A stretch of DNA of 45,911 nt. Origin: an uncultured Bacilli bacterium (GTDB lineage: Bacteria > Bacillota_I > Bacilli_A > RF39 > UBA660). Both the position numbers and the translations under genes were made by a program. The DNA lies in contig CANQXT010000004.1 of NCBI GenBank assembly GCA_947627915.1, positions 1 to 45,911 of the forward strand. Direction: 5' to 3'. Of this stretch, positions 34,035-40,694 are shown piece after piece (within the stretch, counting starts at the first letter, position 1; each line of letters begins with the position of its first letter). The notes beneath the pieces were generated by a model, which was not told where the DNA came from, made no database searches, and saw nothing but the letters and a program-made list of their open reading frames with translations.

Positions 34035-35102
34035 ATGTTTGAAAGATTAAATGATATTGTAAAAAAGTATGAAGAGTTAAAAGTTGAATTAACAAAAGAA
34101 GAAGTTTTAACTGATTATAATAAGTTAAAAAAACTTTCGAAAGAACAAAGTGATTTAGAAGAAATTGTTAATAAATATGAAGAATATAAAATGGCTAAGA
34201 ATGCTCTTACGGAAGCCGAATCTTTAGTTAATGATCCTGAATTTAAAGAGATAGCTTTAGGTGAAGTAGAAACATTAACTGAAAAATTAAAAACTCTTAA
34301 TAGTGAACTAGAGATTTTATTAGTACCTAAAGATGAAAATGATGGTAAGAATGTAATTATGGAAATAAGAGGAGCCGCTGGTGGAGATGAAGCTAATATC
34401 TTTGCTGGTGATTTATTTAGAATGTATTCTTATTATGCTGAAGAAAATGGTTGGAAAATTGAAGTATTAAATTCTATTGAAGGTGCTAGTGGAGGATATT
34501 CCCAAATTGAATATATGGTTAAAGGAGATAATGTATATTCAAAATTAAAATATGAAAGTGGTTCCCATCGTGTTCAAAGAGTACCGGAAACAGAAACTCA
34601 AGGAAGAGTTCATACTTCAACGGCAACTGTTTTAGTTATGCCAGAAGTTGAAGATGTTGATATTGAAGTTAAAGAAAGTGATTTAAAAATAGATGTTTAC
34701 CATTCAAGTGGTGCTGGTGGTCAATCAGTTAATACTTCTAATTCAGCAGTACGTATAACTCATATTCCAACTGGTGTAGTAGTAGCATGTCAAACCGAAA
34801 GAAGTCAACTTAAAAATAAAGAAAATGCCATGCGTCTATTAAAAATTAAGTTACACGATGAAATGAAGCAAAAACAAGAACAAGAAGTTGGAGCAGAAAG
34901 AAAAAGTAAAATCGGTACTGGTGATCGTTCTGAAAAAATAAGAACTTATAATTATCCTCAAAATAGAGTAACAGACCATCGTATTAATTTTTCTATTATG
35001 GAACTTGATCGAGTTATGGATGGTAATTTATCTCCAATTATTGAAGCCTTAATAACTGAAGATTTAAGACGTAAACTTGAAGGTAATAAAGAAAGTTTAT
35101 AA
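34035..35102 (+). CDS. prfA: Peptide chain release factor 1
   Basis: 355 residues. The catalytic GGQ loop is SGAGGQSVNTSNSAVRITH. The anticodon-like region carries PETETQG, close to the PxT motif that reads UAA and UAG. GAAAGAGTGAT precedes the ATG. It lies one base before prmC, which methylates the GGQ glutamine, so substrate and modifier are coupled. prfB lies 10 kb downstream. Confidence 0.97.
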   Translation: MFERLNDIVKKYEELKVELTKEEVLTDYNKLKKLSKEQSDLEEIVNKYEEYKMAKNALTEAESLVNDPEFKEIALGEVETLTEKLKTLNSELEILLVPKDENDGKNVIMEIRGAAGGDEANIFAGDLFRMYSYYAEENGWKIEVLNSIEGASGGYSQIEYMVKGDNVYSKLKYESGSHRVQRVPETETQGRVHTSTATVLVMPEVEDVDIEVKESDLKIDVYHSSGAGGQSVNTSNSAVRITHIPTGVVVACQTERSQLKNKENAMRLLKIKLHDEMKQKQEQEVGAERKSKIGTGDRSEKIRTYNYPQNRVTDHRINFSIMELDRVMDGNLSPIIEALITEDLRRKLEGNKESL

Positions 35103-35103
35103 G

Positions 35104-35823
35104 ATGTCTTTAGAAGAATTATTAAAAAAGTATTTGCCTGAAAATAAATTAGAAGATGGATTAAAACGTTTAAATAATGGTGAACCAGTCCAATACATTA
35201 TTGGAAATGTTGAATTTTATAATTGTCTTATAAATGTTAATCGTCATGTTTTAATACCTCGTTTTGAAACAGAATATTTAGTCCAAAAAACAATTAAATA
35301 TTTACAAGAATTAAATATAATAAATCCTAGTATATTAGATATTGGTACAGGTAGTGGTTGTATTAGTATTGCTTTAAAAAAAAATATTAATTGTTTAGTT
35401 GAAGCTATAGATATAAGTAATGATGCTATAACGGTTGCTAACGATAATGCCAAGATGAATAATGTTGAAATTAATTTTATGGTAAAGGACATTAATAAAT
35501 TTGAAACATCTTCTAAATATGATTTAATTATTAGTAATCCACCTTATGTTTCTTATAATAAAAAAGTAGATGAAAAGACTAAATATGAACCTCAAAATGC
35601 TATATTTGCTAAAGAAGATGGTTTATATTTTTATAAAATTATCTTAGAAAAATTACATAATAATTTAAATATTAATCATTTAATTGCTTTTGAAATAGAT
35701 GATAAACAGGGAAATAAAATAAAAGAATTAGTTCAAAAATATTTACCCAATGATTGTGTTAAAATCGAAAAAGACTATAATAATTATGAGAGATATTTAT
35801 TTATAAGTAATAAAAAGATATAG
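35104..35823 (+). CDS. prmC: Release factor glutamine N5-methyltransferase PrmC
   Basis: 239 residues from ATG 35104; the track's TTG at 35077 lies inside prfA. N-terminal helical domain with YIIGNVEFYN, SAM motif LDIGTGSGCISIAL, and catalytic NPPY (SNPPYVSY). Methylates the GGQ glutamine of RF1 and RF2. It ends before the island terminator. In Bacillus this gene is soon followed by spoIIR; here 2.9 kb of other DNA intervenes. Confidence 0.95.
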   Translation: MSLEELLKKYLPENKLEDGLKRLNNGEPVQYIIGNVEFYNCLINVNRHVLIPRFETEYLVQKTIKYLQELNIINPSILDIGTGSGCISIALKKNINCLVEAIDISNDAITVANDNAKMNNVEINFMVKDINKFETSSKYDLIISNPPYVSYNKKVDEKTKYEPQNAIFAKEDGLYFYKIILEKLHNNLNINHLIAFEIDDKQGNKIKELVQKYLPNDCVKIEKDYNNYERYLFISNKKI

Positions 35824-35830
35824 TAGTGTT

Positions 35831-35858
35831 AAATGTTGGTTGTTCCCAACATTTTTTT
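35831..35858 (+). terminator. Terminator after prmC, first half of left cassette
   Basis: AAATGTTGG pairs with CCAACATTT around TTGTTC and is followed by seven T residues. The right cassette has the same hairpin with compensating changes (TTG/CAA, one G-C pair shorter). Confidence 0.9.
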
Positions 35859-35867
35859 AGCGAAAAC

Positions 35868-35894
35868 TTGACACCGGGGGGGGTATTATATAAT
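35868..35894 (+). promoter_or_regulatory. Promoter with a G8 tract in the spacer, left copy
   Basis: Consensus TTGACA and TATAAT are 15 nt apart, and eight of the 15 spacer bases are one run of G. Two more G residues would give the optimal 17 nt. This arrangement resembles the phase-variable porA promoter of Neisseria. Confidence 0.85.
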
Positions 35895-35924
35895 TATCTT
35901 ATAGTAAGGGTAAGATGATTAATA

Positions 35925-37196
35925 ATGAAAAGTATTAACAAAAAAATAATAGTAACTATATTAGTAATCATAGAGATAATGTTAATAAATATAACATATA
36001 AATCATATAGTAATCGAATAATAGATGAAAAAGAAATAGAAAATAAAAGAGTAGCTATAAAAGTAGATAATGGAAATAATGAATATAAAGATAGTGAAAC
36101 ATTACCTGGAAGAGGATATGTATTAAATACAGAATTAACAGAATGTTTAGATATAGAAGGAAATAAAATAGAAAATATAAAATTAGATAGTAATGGAGAA
36201 AATATAACCATAACAGGAAGATATACAAGTTATTGTACAATATATTATTATTTACCAGAAAATAGAGAATATGACTATATAGGAGATTATCAAGTATTTA
36301 TAGCTCCAAAAGAAGGTAATTATAAAATAGAATTATGGGGAGCAAGTGGTGGTGGTGTTAATGGTGGAAAAGGAGCATATACGAAAGGAACAATTCGTTT
36401 AAATCAAAATGATAAATTGTATATTTATGTAGGTCAAATCGGAACATATAAAGCTTGGGCCTTTAATGGAGGTGGCCCAGGAGAATCAAATGGAGGAGGA
36501 GCAACTGATGTAAGATTAAATATATCTAATACTGGTAATTGGGATGATTTTGATTCCTTAAAATCCAGAATAATGGTTGCCTCAGGTGGAGGCGGAGGTA
36601 CAAATAATTCAAATATAGATTATACTAAATCCTACCAAAGAGGAGATGGAGGTACTTTATCAGGAATAGATGCAAGATTTTGTGCAGAATATCTTATTAA
36701 TGTACCATGCTCATATGATTTTAGTGGTCACGGAGGTTCTCAAACATCTGGTGGAAAACAAGGAGAAAAATTTAATAATGTTGTTGATCCATATGAAACA
36801 ATAGAAATGACTGGAAAATTTGGTAAAGGAGGATATGCTAGAAATTCACTTAATTTTGAATATACATCATCTGGTGGAGGAGGAGGTTACTATGGTGGTG
36901 GTCACGGAAATCATCCAGGTAATTCATGGACTGGTGGAGGCGGAGGTTCATCATATATCTCTGGTCACGAAGGTTGTGTAGCAATAAAAGAAGAATCAAC
37001 TGAAGAAAATGTTCAACCAAAAGATGGATGTACAGATGGAACAAAAGATATAAATTGCTCATACCATTATAGTAACAAAATATTTACAGAAACAGAAATG
37101 AAAGCAGGAAACGAAGAAATGCCAACTCATAGTGGTGATGGAAATATGACAGGTAATACTGGAAATGGTTATGCTAAAATAACATTTGTTAATTAA
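35925..37196 (+). CDS. Membrane-anchored glycine-rich surface protein
   Basis: 423 residues. An N-terminal membrane anchor (about 8-26) without a lipobox, then a two-cysteine module (LPGRGYVLN ... ECLDIEGNKI ... SYCTIYYY, about 57-110). A long glycine-rich domain follows: YKIELWGASGGGVNGGKGAY, LYIYVGQ, GGGATDVRL, RIMVASGGGGG and two more Gly clusters. That order resembles the glycine-rich domain of ALK/LTK receptor kinases and related bacterial proteins. Probably exposed outside the cell; ligand unknown. Expression is likely ON/OFF through the upstream G8 promoter. The ribosome-binding site is unclear (AAGGG is 14 nt away). Confidence 0.85.
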   Translation: MKSINKKIIVTILVIIEIMLINITYKSYSNRIIDEKEIENKRVAIKVDNGNNEYKDSETLPGRGYVLNTELTECLDIEGNKIENIKLDSNGENITITGRYTSYCTIYYYLPENREYDYIGDYQVFIAPKEGNYKIELWGASGGGVNGGKGAYTKGTIRLNQNDKLYIYVGQIGTYKAWAFNGGGPGESNGGGATDVRLNISNTGNWDDFDSLKSRIMVASGGGGGTNNSNIDYTKSYQRGDGGTLSGIDARFCAEYLINVPCSYDFSGHGGSQTSGGKQGEKFNNVVDPYETIEMTGKFGKGGYARNSLNFEYTSSGGGGGYYGGGHGNHPGNSWTGGGGGSSYISGHEGCVAIKEESTEENVQPKDGCTDGTKDINCSYHYSNKIFTETEMKAGNEEMPTHSGDGNMTGNTGNGYAKITFVN

Positions 37197-37235
37197 CTCG
37201 TCAACGAAGACGATATAAAATAGAAACTTAACCCT

Positions 37236-37261
37236 GAAAGAGAATAACTCTCTTTCTTTTT
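37236..37261 (+). terminator. Terminator after the glycine-rich gene
   Basis: GAAAGAG pairs with CTCTTTC and is followed by five T residues. An outer pairing AACTTAA/TTAAGTT can extend the stem. Confidence 0.75.
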
Positions 37262-37270
37262 AAGTTAAAG

Positions 37271-37300
37271 TTCGTCAAAATAAGACAAAATATGTCAAAA
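37271..37300 (+). repeat. Three 10-bp tandem repeats
   Basis: TTCGTCAAAA, TAAGACAAAA and TATGTCAAAA in register (consensus NNNGNCAAAA), spaced one helical turn and ending 8 bp before the toxin -35. Operator-like or intrinsically bent DNA. Confidence 0.6.
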
Positions 37301-37308
37301 TTATCCCC

Positions 37309-37337
37309 TTTACAAAAAGGGAATTATGTAATTTAAT
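37309..37337 (+). promoter_or_regulatory. Promoter for the toxin mRNA
   Basis: TTTACA, 17-nt spacer, TTTAAT. The predicted start is near 37344, right at GAAGTGT. An inverted repeat CCCTTT/AAAGGG (37306-37321) overlaps the -35 and may be an operator. Confidence 0.6.
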
Positions 37338-37419
37338 AGTAACTTGAAGTGTTGAACTGGCGCCGCCGAATCAATTTTTTCTCAGGGGGTTTCCTTTTGA
37401 GGGAGGTGGGTGAAGTAAG

Positions 37420-37527
37420 ATGAAAACAAGAAATTTAATAAAAGTATTGCTAGTAATTATTTTTCTACTATTAGTTGTGATATTAGAAAAAGACGCCGTC
37501 CGAATATTTGAATTAATATTCGGATAG
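37420..37527 (+). CDS. Candidate type I toxin, 35-residue hydrophobic peptide
   Basis: Too short for the ORF track. It starts MKTRNLIK, continues with a single membrane helix (about 6-22, rich in Leu, Val and Ile) and ends EKDAVRIFELIFG. GGGAGGTGGG is a strong but distant ribosome-binding site (about 13 nt). Size, membrane helix and long leader fit type I toxins such as TxpA or Fst, but I do not recognise the family. The 3' end lies under a hairpin that terminates a convergent antisense RNA. The leader and 3' region are far richer in G+C than the surroundings, suggesting transfer. Confidence 0.72.
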   Translation: MKTRNLIKVLLVIIFLLLVVILEKDAVRIFELIFG

Positions 37528-37531
37528 CGTC
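37487..37531 (-). terminator. Terminator of the antisense RNA
   Basis: GACGC/GCGTC outer stem and a long TCCGAATATT/AATATTCGGA inner stem, followed by five T residues on the minus strand only. On the plus strand no T tract follows, so the toxin mRNA probably continues to 37610. Confidence 0.8.
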
Positions 37532-37567
37532 AGTCTATAAATAGGCGGCGTGAAATTCACACTTCCT
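37487..37567 (-). ncRNA. Candidate antisense antitoxin RNA
   Basis: A minus-strand promoter at 37573-37601 and a terminator at 37487-37531 define an RNA of about 80 nt. It is fully complementary to the end of the toxin reading frame and the 3' untranslated region, provided the toxin mRNA reads on to the terminator at 37610. The layout matches txpA/RatA and bsrG/SR4, where the duplex is cut by RNase III. Its 5' end (GGAAGTGT...CGCCGCC) copies that of the toxin mRNA. Confidence 0.7.
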
Positions 37568-37572
37568 ACTTT

Positions 37573-37601
37573 AGTATATCTCAAAAATGTTGATTGTACA
37601 A
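37573..37601 (-). promoter_or_regulatory. Promoter for the antisense RNA
   Basis: TTGTAC, 17-nt spacer, TATACT on the minus strand. The -35 lies inside the right-cassette terminator hairpin. Predicted start near 37566. Confidence 0.7.
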
Positions 37602-37610
37602 CATTTTTTT
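37585..37610 (+). terminator. Terminator of the toxin mRNA, first half of right cassette
   Basis: AAATGTTG pairs with CAACATTT around ATTGTA and is followed by T residues. Confidence 0.85.
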
Positions 37611-37619
37611 AACGAAAAC

Positions 37620-37646
37620 TTGACACCGGGGGGGGTATTATATAAT
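37620..37646 (+). promoter_or_regulatory. Promoter with a G8 tract in the spacer, right copy
   Basis: TTGACA and TATAAT, 15 nt apart, with eight G residues in the spacer, identical to the left copy. Confidence 0.85.
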
Positions 37647-37711
37647 TATCTTATAAAATAGAGAGAAGCAAAATAGATAAAAGTTATCAACATAAAAGAA
37701 AGGGTTAAGTA

Positions 37712-38686
37712 ATGAAGAAGATAATTATAGGAGTACTAGTAATAATAGAAATATTTTCTTTATATATGATGTATCAAAGTAATGAAACCAAAAAATTAAA
37801 TGAAGTAAATATAAAAGATAATAAAATAAATAAAAATACTTTTGCCATATATTGGGATGAAAAAGGAACTGGAACATATACAGAATATACTGAAGAATTA
37901 TTGCCTAGTGAAGGTTATCATTTAAATTATTATAAATCAGAATGTTTAGATGTTGAAGGCAATAAAATAGCAAATACAATAAATTATAATAATGGAAATA
38001 TAACATTAAATAGTAAATATACTAGTTATTGTACTTTATATTATGATATGGAAACATATTTTGAAGATTTAAGTGGTAATAATAGAGGTATATCTATAGA
38101 TAAAGATAATGTTACAATAACTGATGAAGGTATAAGTATAAATACAGATGAGATAGAAACTAATATTTCACCACAAGAATTAAGTAATACATTTTCAGTT
38201 GTAACTAGATTTAAAATAAATGATTCTTTGGATGTTTCTAGTTATGAAGCAGTACTTTATCATGGAATATATAGAAGTAATTCTACTGTTTCTTCTGATT
38301 ATGAAAGTCATCATCAACTTACAATTGTATACTACGATAATATATGCCATATATATACAGAATTTGGTATTGGTGATGGGCATATAAATTGTTATGGAAA
38401 TAATATAGAAAAAAATGTATTTTATACAATTACAATAGTCTATGATAATGGAACAATAAAATTTTATAACAATGGTAATTTAGAAAATACAACTAATATG
38501 AATCAAAAATGGATAATTCCAATAGATAATTATAAATTAGGTTCTTTAAATACATTCTCAGATTTCTTAATCTATAATAGAGTACTAACAGATGAAGAAA
38601 TAAAAGATAATTTTTCTAATACCATAGATTTGTATAAAATTAATAAACAAGATTTAGCTGTATTTTATAAATTTTCAAATTTTTAA
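37712..38686 (+). CDS. Membrane-anchored LamG-like surface protein
   Basis: 324 residues. An N-terminal anchor (about 3-20), a two-cysteine module (LPSEGYHLN ... ECLDVEGNKI ... SYCTLYYD) closely matching the one in the glycine-rich protein, then a concanavalin/LamG-type lectin fold (about 110-315): FSVVTRFKI, ITIVYDNGTIKFYNNG and the family ending FLIYNRVLTDEEIKDNF. Probably binds carbohydrate or host protein outside the cell. AAAGGG lies 7 nt before the ATG. Driven by the right G8 promoter. Related to its neighbour only in the anchor and the two-cysteine module, not in the binding domain. Confidence 0.85.
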   Translation: MKKIIIGVLVIIEIFSLYMMYQSNETKKLNEVNIKDNKINKNTFAIYWDEKGTGTYTEYTEELLPSEGYHLNYYKSECLDVEGNKIANTINYNNGNITLNSKYTSYCTLYYDMETYFEDLSGNNRGISIDKDNVTITDEGISINTDEIETNISPQELSNTFSVVTRFKINDSLDVSSYEAVLYHGIYRSNSTVSSDYESHHQLTIVYYDNICHIYTEFGIGDGHINCYGNNIEKNVFYTITIVYDNGTIKFYNNGNLENTTNMNQKWIIPIDNYKLGSLNTFSDFLIYNRVLTDEEIKDNFSNTIDLYKINKQDLAVFYKFSNF

Positions 38687-38743
38687 ATTCTCTTTCTTGT
38701 ATAAAATTATTATTATTAAAACAATATATACTTGGTGATAAGT

Positions 38744-39253
38744 ATGAAAAAAATAATAATAATTTTATTTTTTATTGTTGTTGGATTAGTATTAGTTAAT
38801 GAAAAAGAAAATATATTAATACCTGATAATGCTATAAGATTTAGAATAATAGCTAATAGTAATTCTAATGAAGATCAAGAATTAAAAAGAACAATAAAAA
38901 AAGATGTTGAAAAAGAACTATTTACTTTATTAAAAGATGTTAATAATATTAATGATGCTAGAGAAGTTATAAATAATAATCTTAATAAAATTGATAATAT
39001 TGTTAAGAGTTATAATGTTTCTTATGATATTAATTATGGTAATAATTATTTTCCTTCTAAAGAATATAAAGGAGTAACTTATGATGAAGGTAATTATGAA
39101 AGTTTAGTAATAAAATTAGGTAGTGGTTTAGGAGATAATTGGTGGTGTGTTTTATTTCCTCCATTATGTTTATTAGATGAACAAAATAATCTTAATAATT
39201 ATGAATATGAATTTTATACTAATAAAATTATTAATAAATTTATAAATAAATAA
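38744..39253 (+). CDS. spoIIR: Stage II sporulation protein R
   Basis: 169 residues from ATG 38744, with GGTGAT 4 nt upstream; the track's TTG at 38732 precedes that site. Signal anchor, then IRFRIIANSNSNEDQELK and FPSKEYKGVTYDEGNYE, and the family end motif NWWCVLFPPLC. In Bacillus it is made in the forespore under sigma-F and triggers SpoIIGA to process pro-sigma-E. It normally lies close to prfA-prmC; here the island separates them. Confidence 0.93.
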   Translation: MKKIIIILFFIVVGLVLVNEKENILIPDNAIRFRIIANSNSNEDQELKRTIKKDVEKELFTLLKDVNNINDAREVINNNLNKIDNIVKSYNVSYDINYGNNYFPSKEYKGVTYDEGNYESLVIKLGSGLGDNWWCVLFPPLCLLDEQNNLNNYEYEFYTNKIINKFINK

Positions 39254-39274
39254 TATAATTTATTGGGTGATAAT

Positions 39275-39808
39275 GTGTCTATAGTTTTAACTCTCTTTTT
39301 AATTGGTTTATCTTTATCTATGGACACATTTTCTTTATCTTTAAGTATAGGTTCATTTGATATATCCAAAAAGAAAATGTTAATTCTTAGTAGTATTATT
39401 GGAATTATGCATTTTTTTATGCCTTTGCTAGGTAATATTTTTGGTAAAAAAATAATTATGTTTTTAAATATTAAGGCTAATTTTCTTTTAGGGATTATTC
39501 TTTTATTTATTGCTGTAGAAATGATTATTGATTTAATTAAAAAAGAAGATAAATTTTTTTCTTTAAATCTTTTTAATATGTTATTAATAAGTATATCGGT
39601 AAGTTTAGATAGTTTGTCAACAGGTTTTGGTTTAAGTGCTATTACGAAAGATATTCTAGTTGCAGGTTTTATTTTCAGTATATGTGCTTTTTCTTTTACT
39701 TATTTAGGTTTATTAATTGGTAAGTATTCTAATGAGAAGTTAGGAATATATGGTAATATTTTAGGTATTATATTATTGATAATTATTAGTCTTATTCATT
39801 TAATTTAA
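39275..39808 (+). CDS. mntP: MntP-family manganese efflux pump
   Basis: 177 residues, six membrane helices. The twin motifs SMDTFSLSLSIG and SVSLDSLSTGFGLS carry the conserved Asp residues of the family. The start is GTG 39275, placed by GGTGAT 3 nt upstream; the track's TTG lies before it. In Bacillus ywlD (mntP) is likewise downstream of spoIIR. Manganese is inferred from the family. Confidence 0.88.
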   Translation: MSIVLTLFLIGLSLSMDTFSLSLSIGSFDISKKKMLILSSIIGIMHFFMPLLGNIFGKKIIMFLNIKANFLLGIILLFIAVEMIIDLIKKEDKFFSLNLFNMLLISISVSLDSLSTGFGLSAITKDILVAGFIFSICAFSFTYLGLLIGKYSNEKLGIYGNILGIILLIIISLIHLI

Positions 39809-39857
39809 AAATGAATAAAAATTATTAAATGAAAACAATATATAATTAGTGATAATT

Positions 39858-40478
39858 ATGAAAGAAAAAATAGAATATATAAAAAGAATATTAAATAAAA
39901 ATAGAAAAAAATATTTAAGTATATTAATCTTATTAATAATAATTAATTTGTTATTAATTAATATTTATTTAACTTATTCTTATTATAAAGATGAAGATGG
40001 ATTTCCCTTTATTCAAGCAACTGTTAGTGATAAAATTTTAGGAGATAATGACTTTGTCTTACTTGTATTTGTCGAAAATGTTTCCAATACAGGAATAGGT
40101 ACAGGTGAATATCATTTAGCCTATGGTATACCACAAGTTGGTTATAGTTATAACAATCATTCTTGTCGTTTTGATTCTAATTTACAATATGATGATACAA
40201 GTAAAACAGTAAGTGTAGTGGCTAATAAAAGAGATGTATGTTCTATTTATTTTGACTTAGCTATAAATCAAGATTTAAATGTTAAAGTTTTATTAGAAAC
40301 AAATCCTGGCAGCAATACATATGAATTAGCTAATACTATACCTTCATCTGGTTATACATATAGTCATTATGATTGTACTAATAATAGTAATATAACATAC
40401 GATGATAATACTAAAAAAATAACTTTAACAAGTATTCAAAAAGATTATTGTAATATCTATTTTAAAAAGAGCGAATAG
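39858..40478 (+). CDS. Membrane-anchored protein with two two-cysteine modules
   Basis: 206 residues from ATG 39858 (AGTGAT 4 nt upstream; the track's GTG lies inside that site). A basic N-terminus, one membrane helix (about 20-40), then an extracellular part built from two repeats: VGYSYNNHSC ... DVCSIYF and SGYTYSHYDC ... DYCNIYF. Each has a GY-Y start, two cysteines about 30 apart and a C-IYF end. The same module occurs in both island proteins. Function unknown; surface display is likely. Confidence 0.8.
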   Translation: MKEKIEYIKRILNKNRKKYLSILILLIIINLLLINIYLTYSYYKDEDGFPFIQATVSDKILGDNDFVLLVFVENVSNTGIGTGEYHLAYGIPQVGYSYNNHSCRFDSNLQYDDTSKTVSVVANKRDVCSIYFDLAINQDLNVKVLLETNPGSNTYELANTIPSSGYTYSHYDCTNNSNITYDDNTKKITLTSIQKDYCNIYFKKSE

Positions 40479-40485
40479 GGTATAT

Positions 40486-40638
40486 ATGAAAAAAATAGCA
40501 AAGATAATTTTTATTTCTTGGACAATTATTTTAATAAGTATATTTTATATTATAATTAATCATTTTTTTAGTAATGATATTATTTATCCATACAATATAA
40601 ACTTCTATGAATATTTAAAAATAATATTTGTTATTTAA
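40486..40638 (+). CDS. Small single-pass membrane peptide
   Basis: 50 residues, too short for the track: MKKIAKIIFISWTII then more hydrophobic residues to about 24, then a polar tail. AGGG lies 5 nt before the ATG and the gene follows its neighbour by 7 bp. It occupies the place of ywzB (DUF1146) upstream of murA in Bacillus but does not match it clearly. Confidence 0.55.
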   Translation: MKKIAKIIFISWTIILISIFYIIINHFFSNDIIYPYNINFYEYLKIIFVI

Positions 40639-40659
40639 GATAAAAAACACCCATTAATA

Positions 40660-40688
40660 TTGACAAAGCCCTCTAAAAAAAGTATGAT
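40660..40688 (+). promoter_or_regulatory. Strong promoter upstream of murA
   Basis: Consensus TTGACA, 17-nt spacer, TATGAT. It starts a leader of about 145 nt. Confidence 0.8.
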
Positions 40689-40694
40689 AAATCT

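Larger units (their letters stand above)
35831..35902 (+). repeat. Terminator-promoter cassette, left copy
   Basis: About 72 bp nearly identical to 37585-37655: a terminator hairpin, then CGAAAACTTGACACC, eight G residues, and TATTATATAATTATCTTATA. Identity is complete from the CGAAAA block to the end of the copy and drops away at once downstream, so the cassette itself was copied. Confidence 0.93.
37346..37565. repeat. Split inverted repeat bounding the toxin-antitoxin unit
   Basis: Left arm GAAGTGT-8 nt-CGCCGCC (37346-37367). Right arm GGCGGCG-8 nt-ACACTTC (37544-37565). Both 7-bp blocks are exact complements and the 8-nt gap is the same. In RNA this could join the 5' and 3' ends of the toxin mRNA. 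It could also be the terminal repeats of a small mobile element. Confidence 0.8.
37585..37655 (+). repeat. Terminator-promoter cassette, right copy
   Basis: Matches 35831-35902 except for changes in the hairpin loop and neck and one base (A for G) after the T tract. It includes the same eight-G run. Confidence 0.93.

Noticed and set aside
35894-36211. Minus-strand ORF of 105 codons opposite the glycine-rich gene
   Set aside because: It is a hydrophobic reverse reading of an Asn/Ile-rich region with no promoter or ribosome-binding site; the plus-strand gene has clear domains.
36340-36970. Glycine-codon repeats in the glycine-rich gene as contingency repeats
   Set aside because: The GGA/GGT runs are short, interrupted and in frame with protein structure; no long pure tract able to cause frameshifting is seen within the gene.
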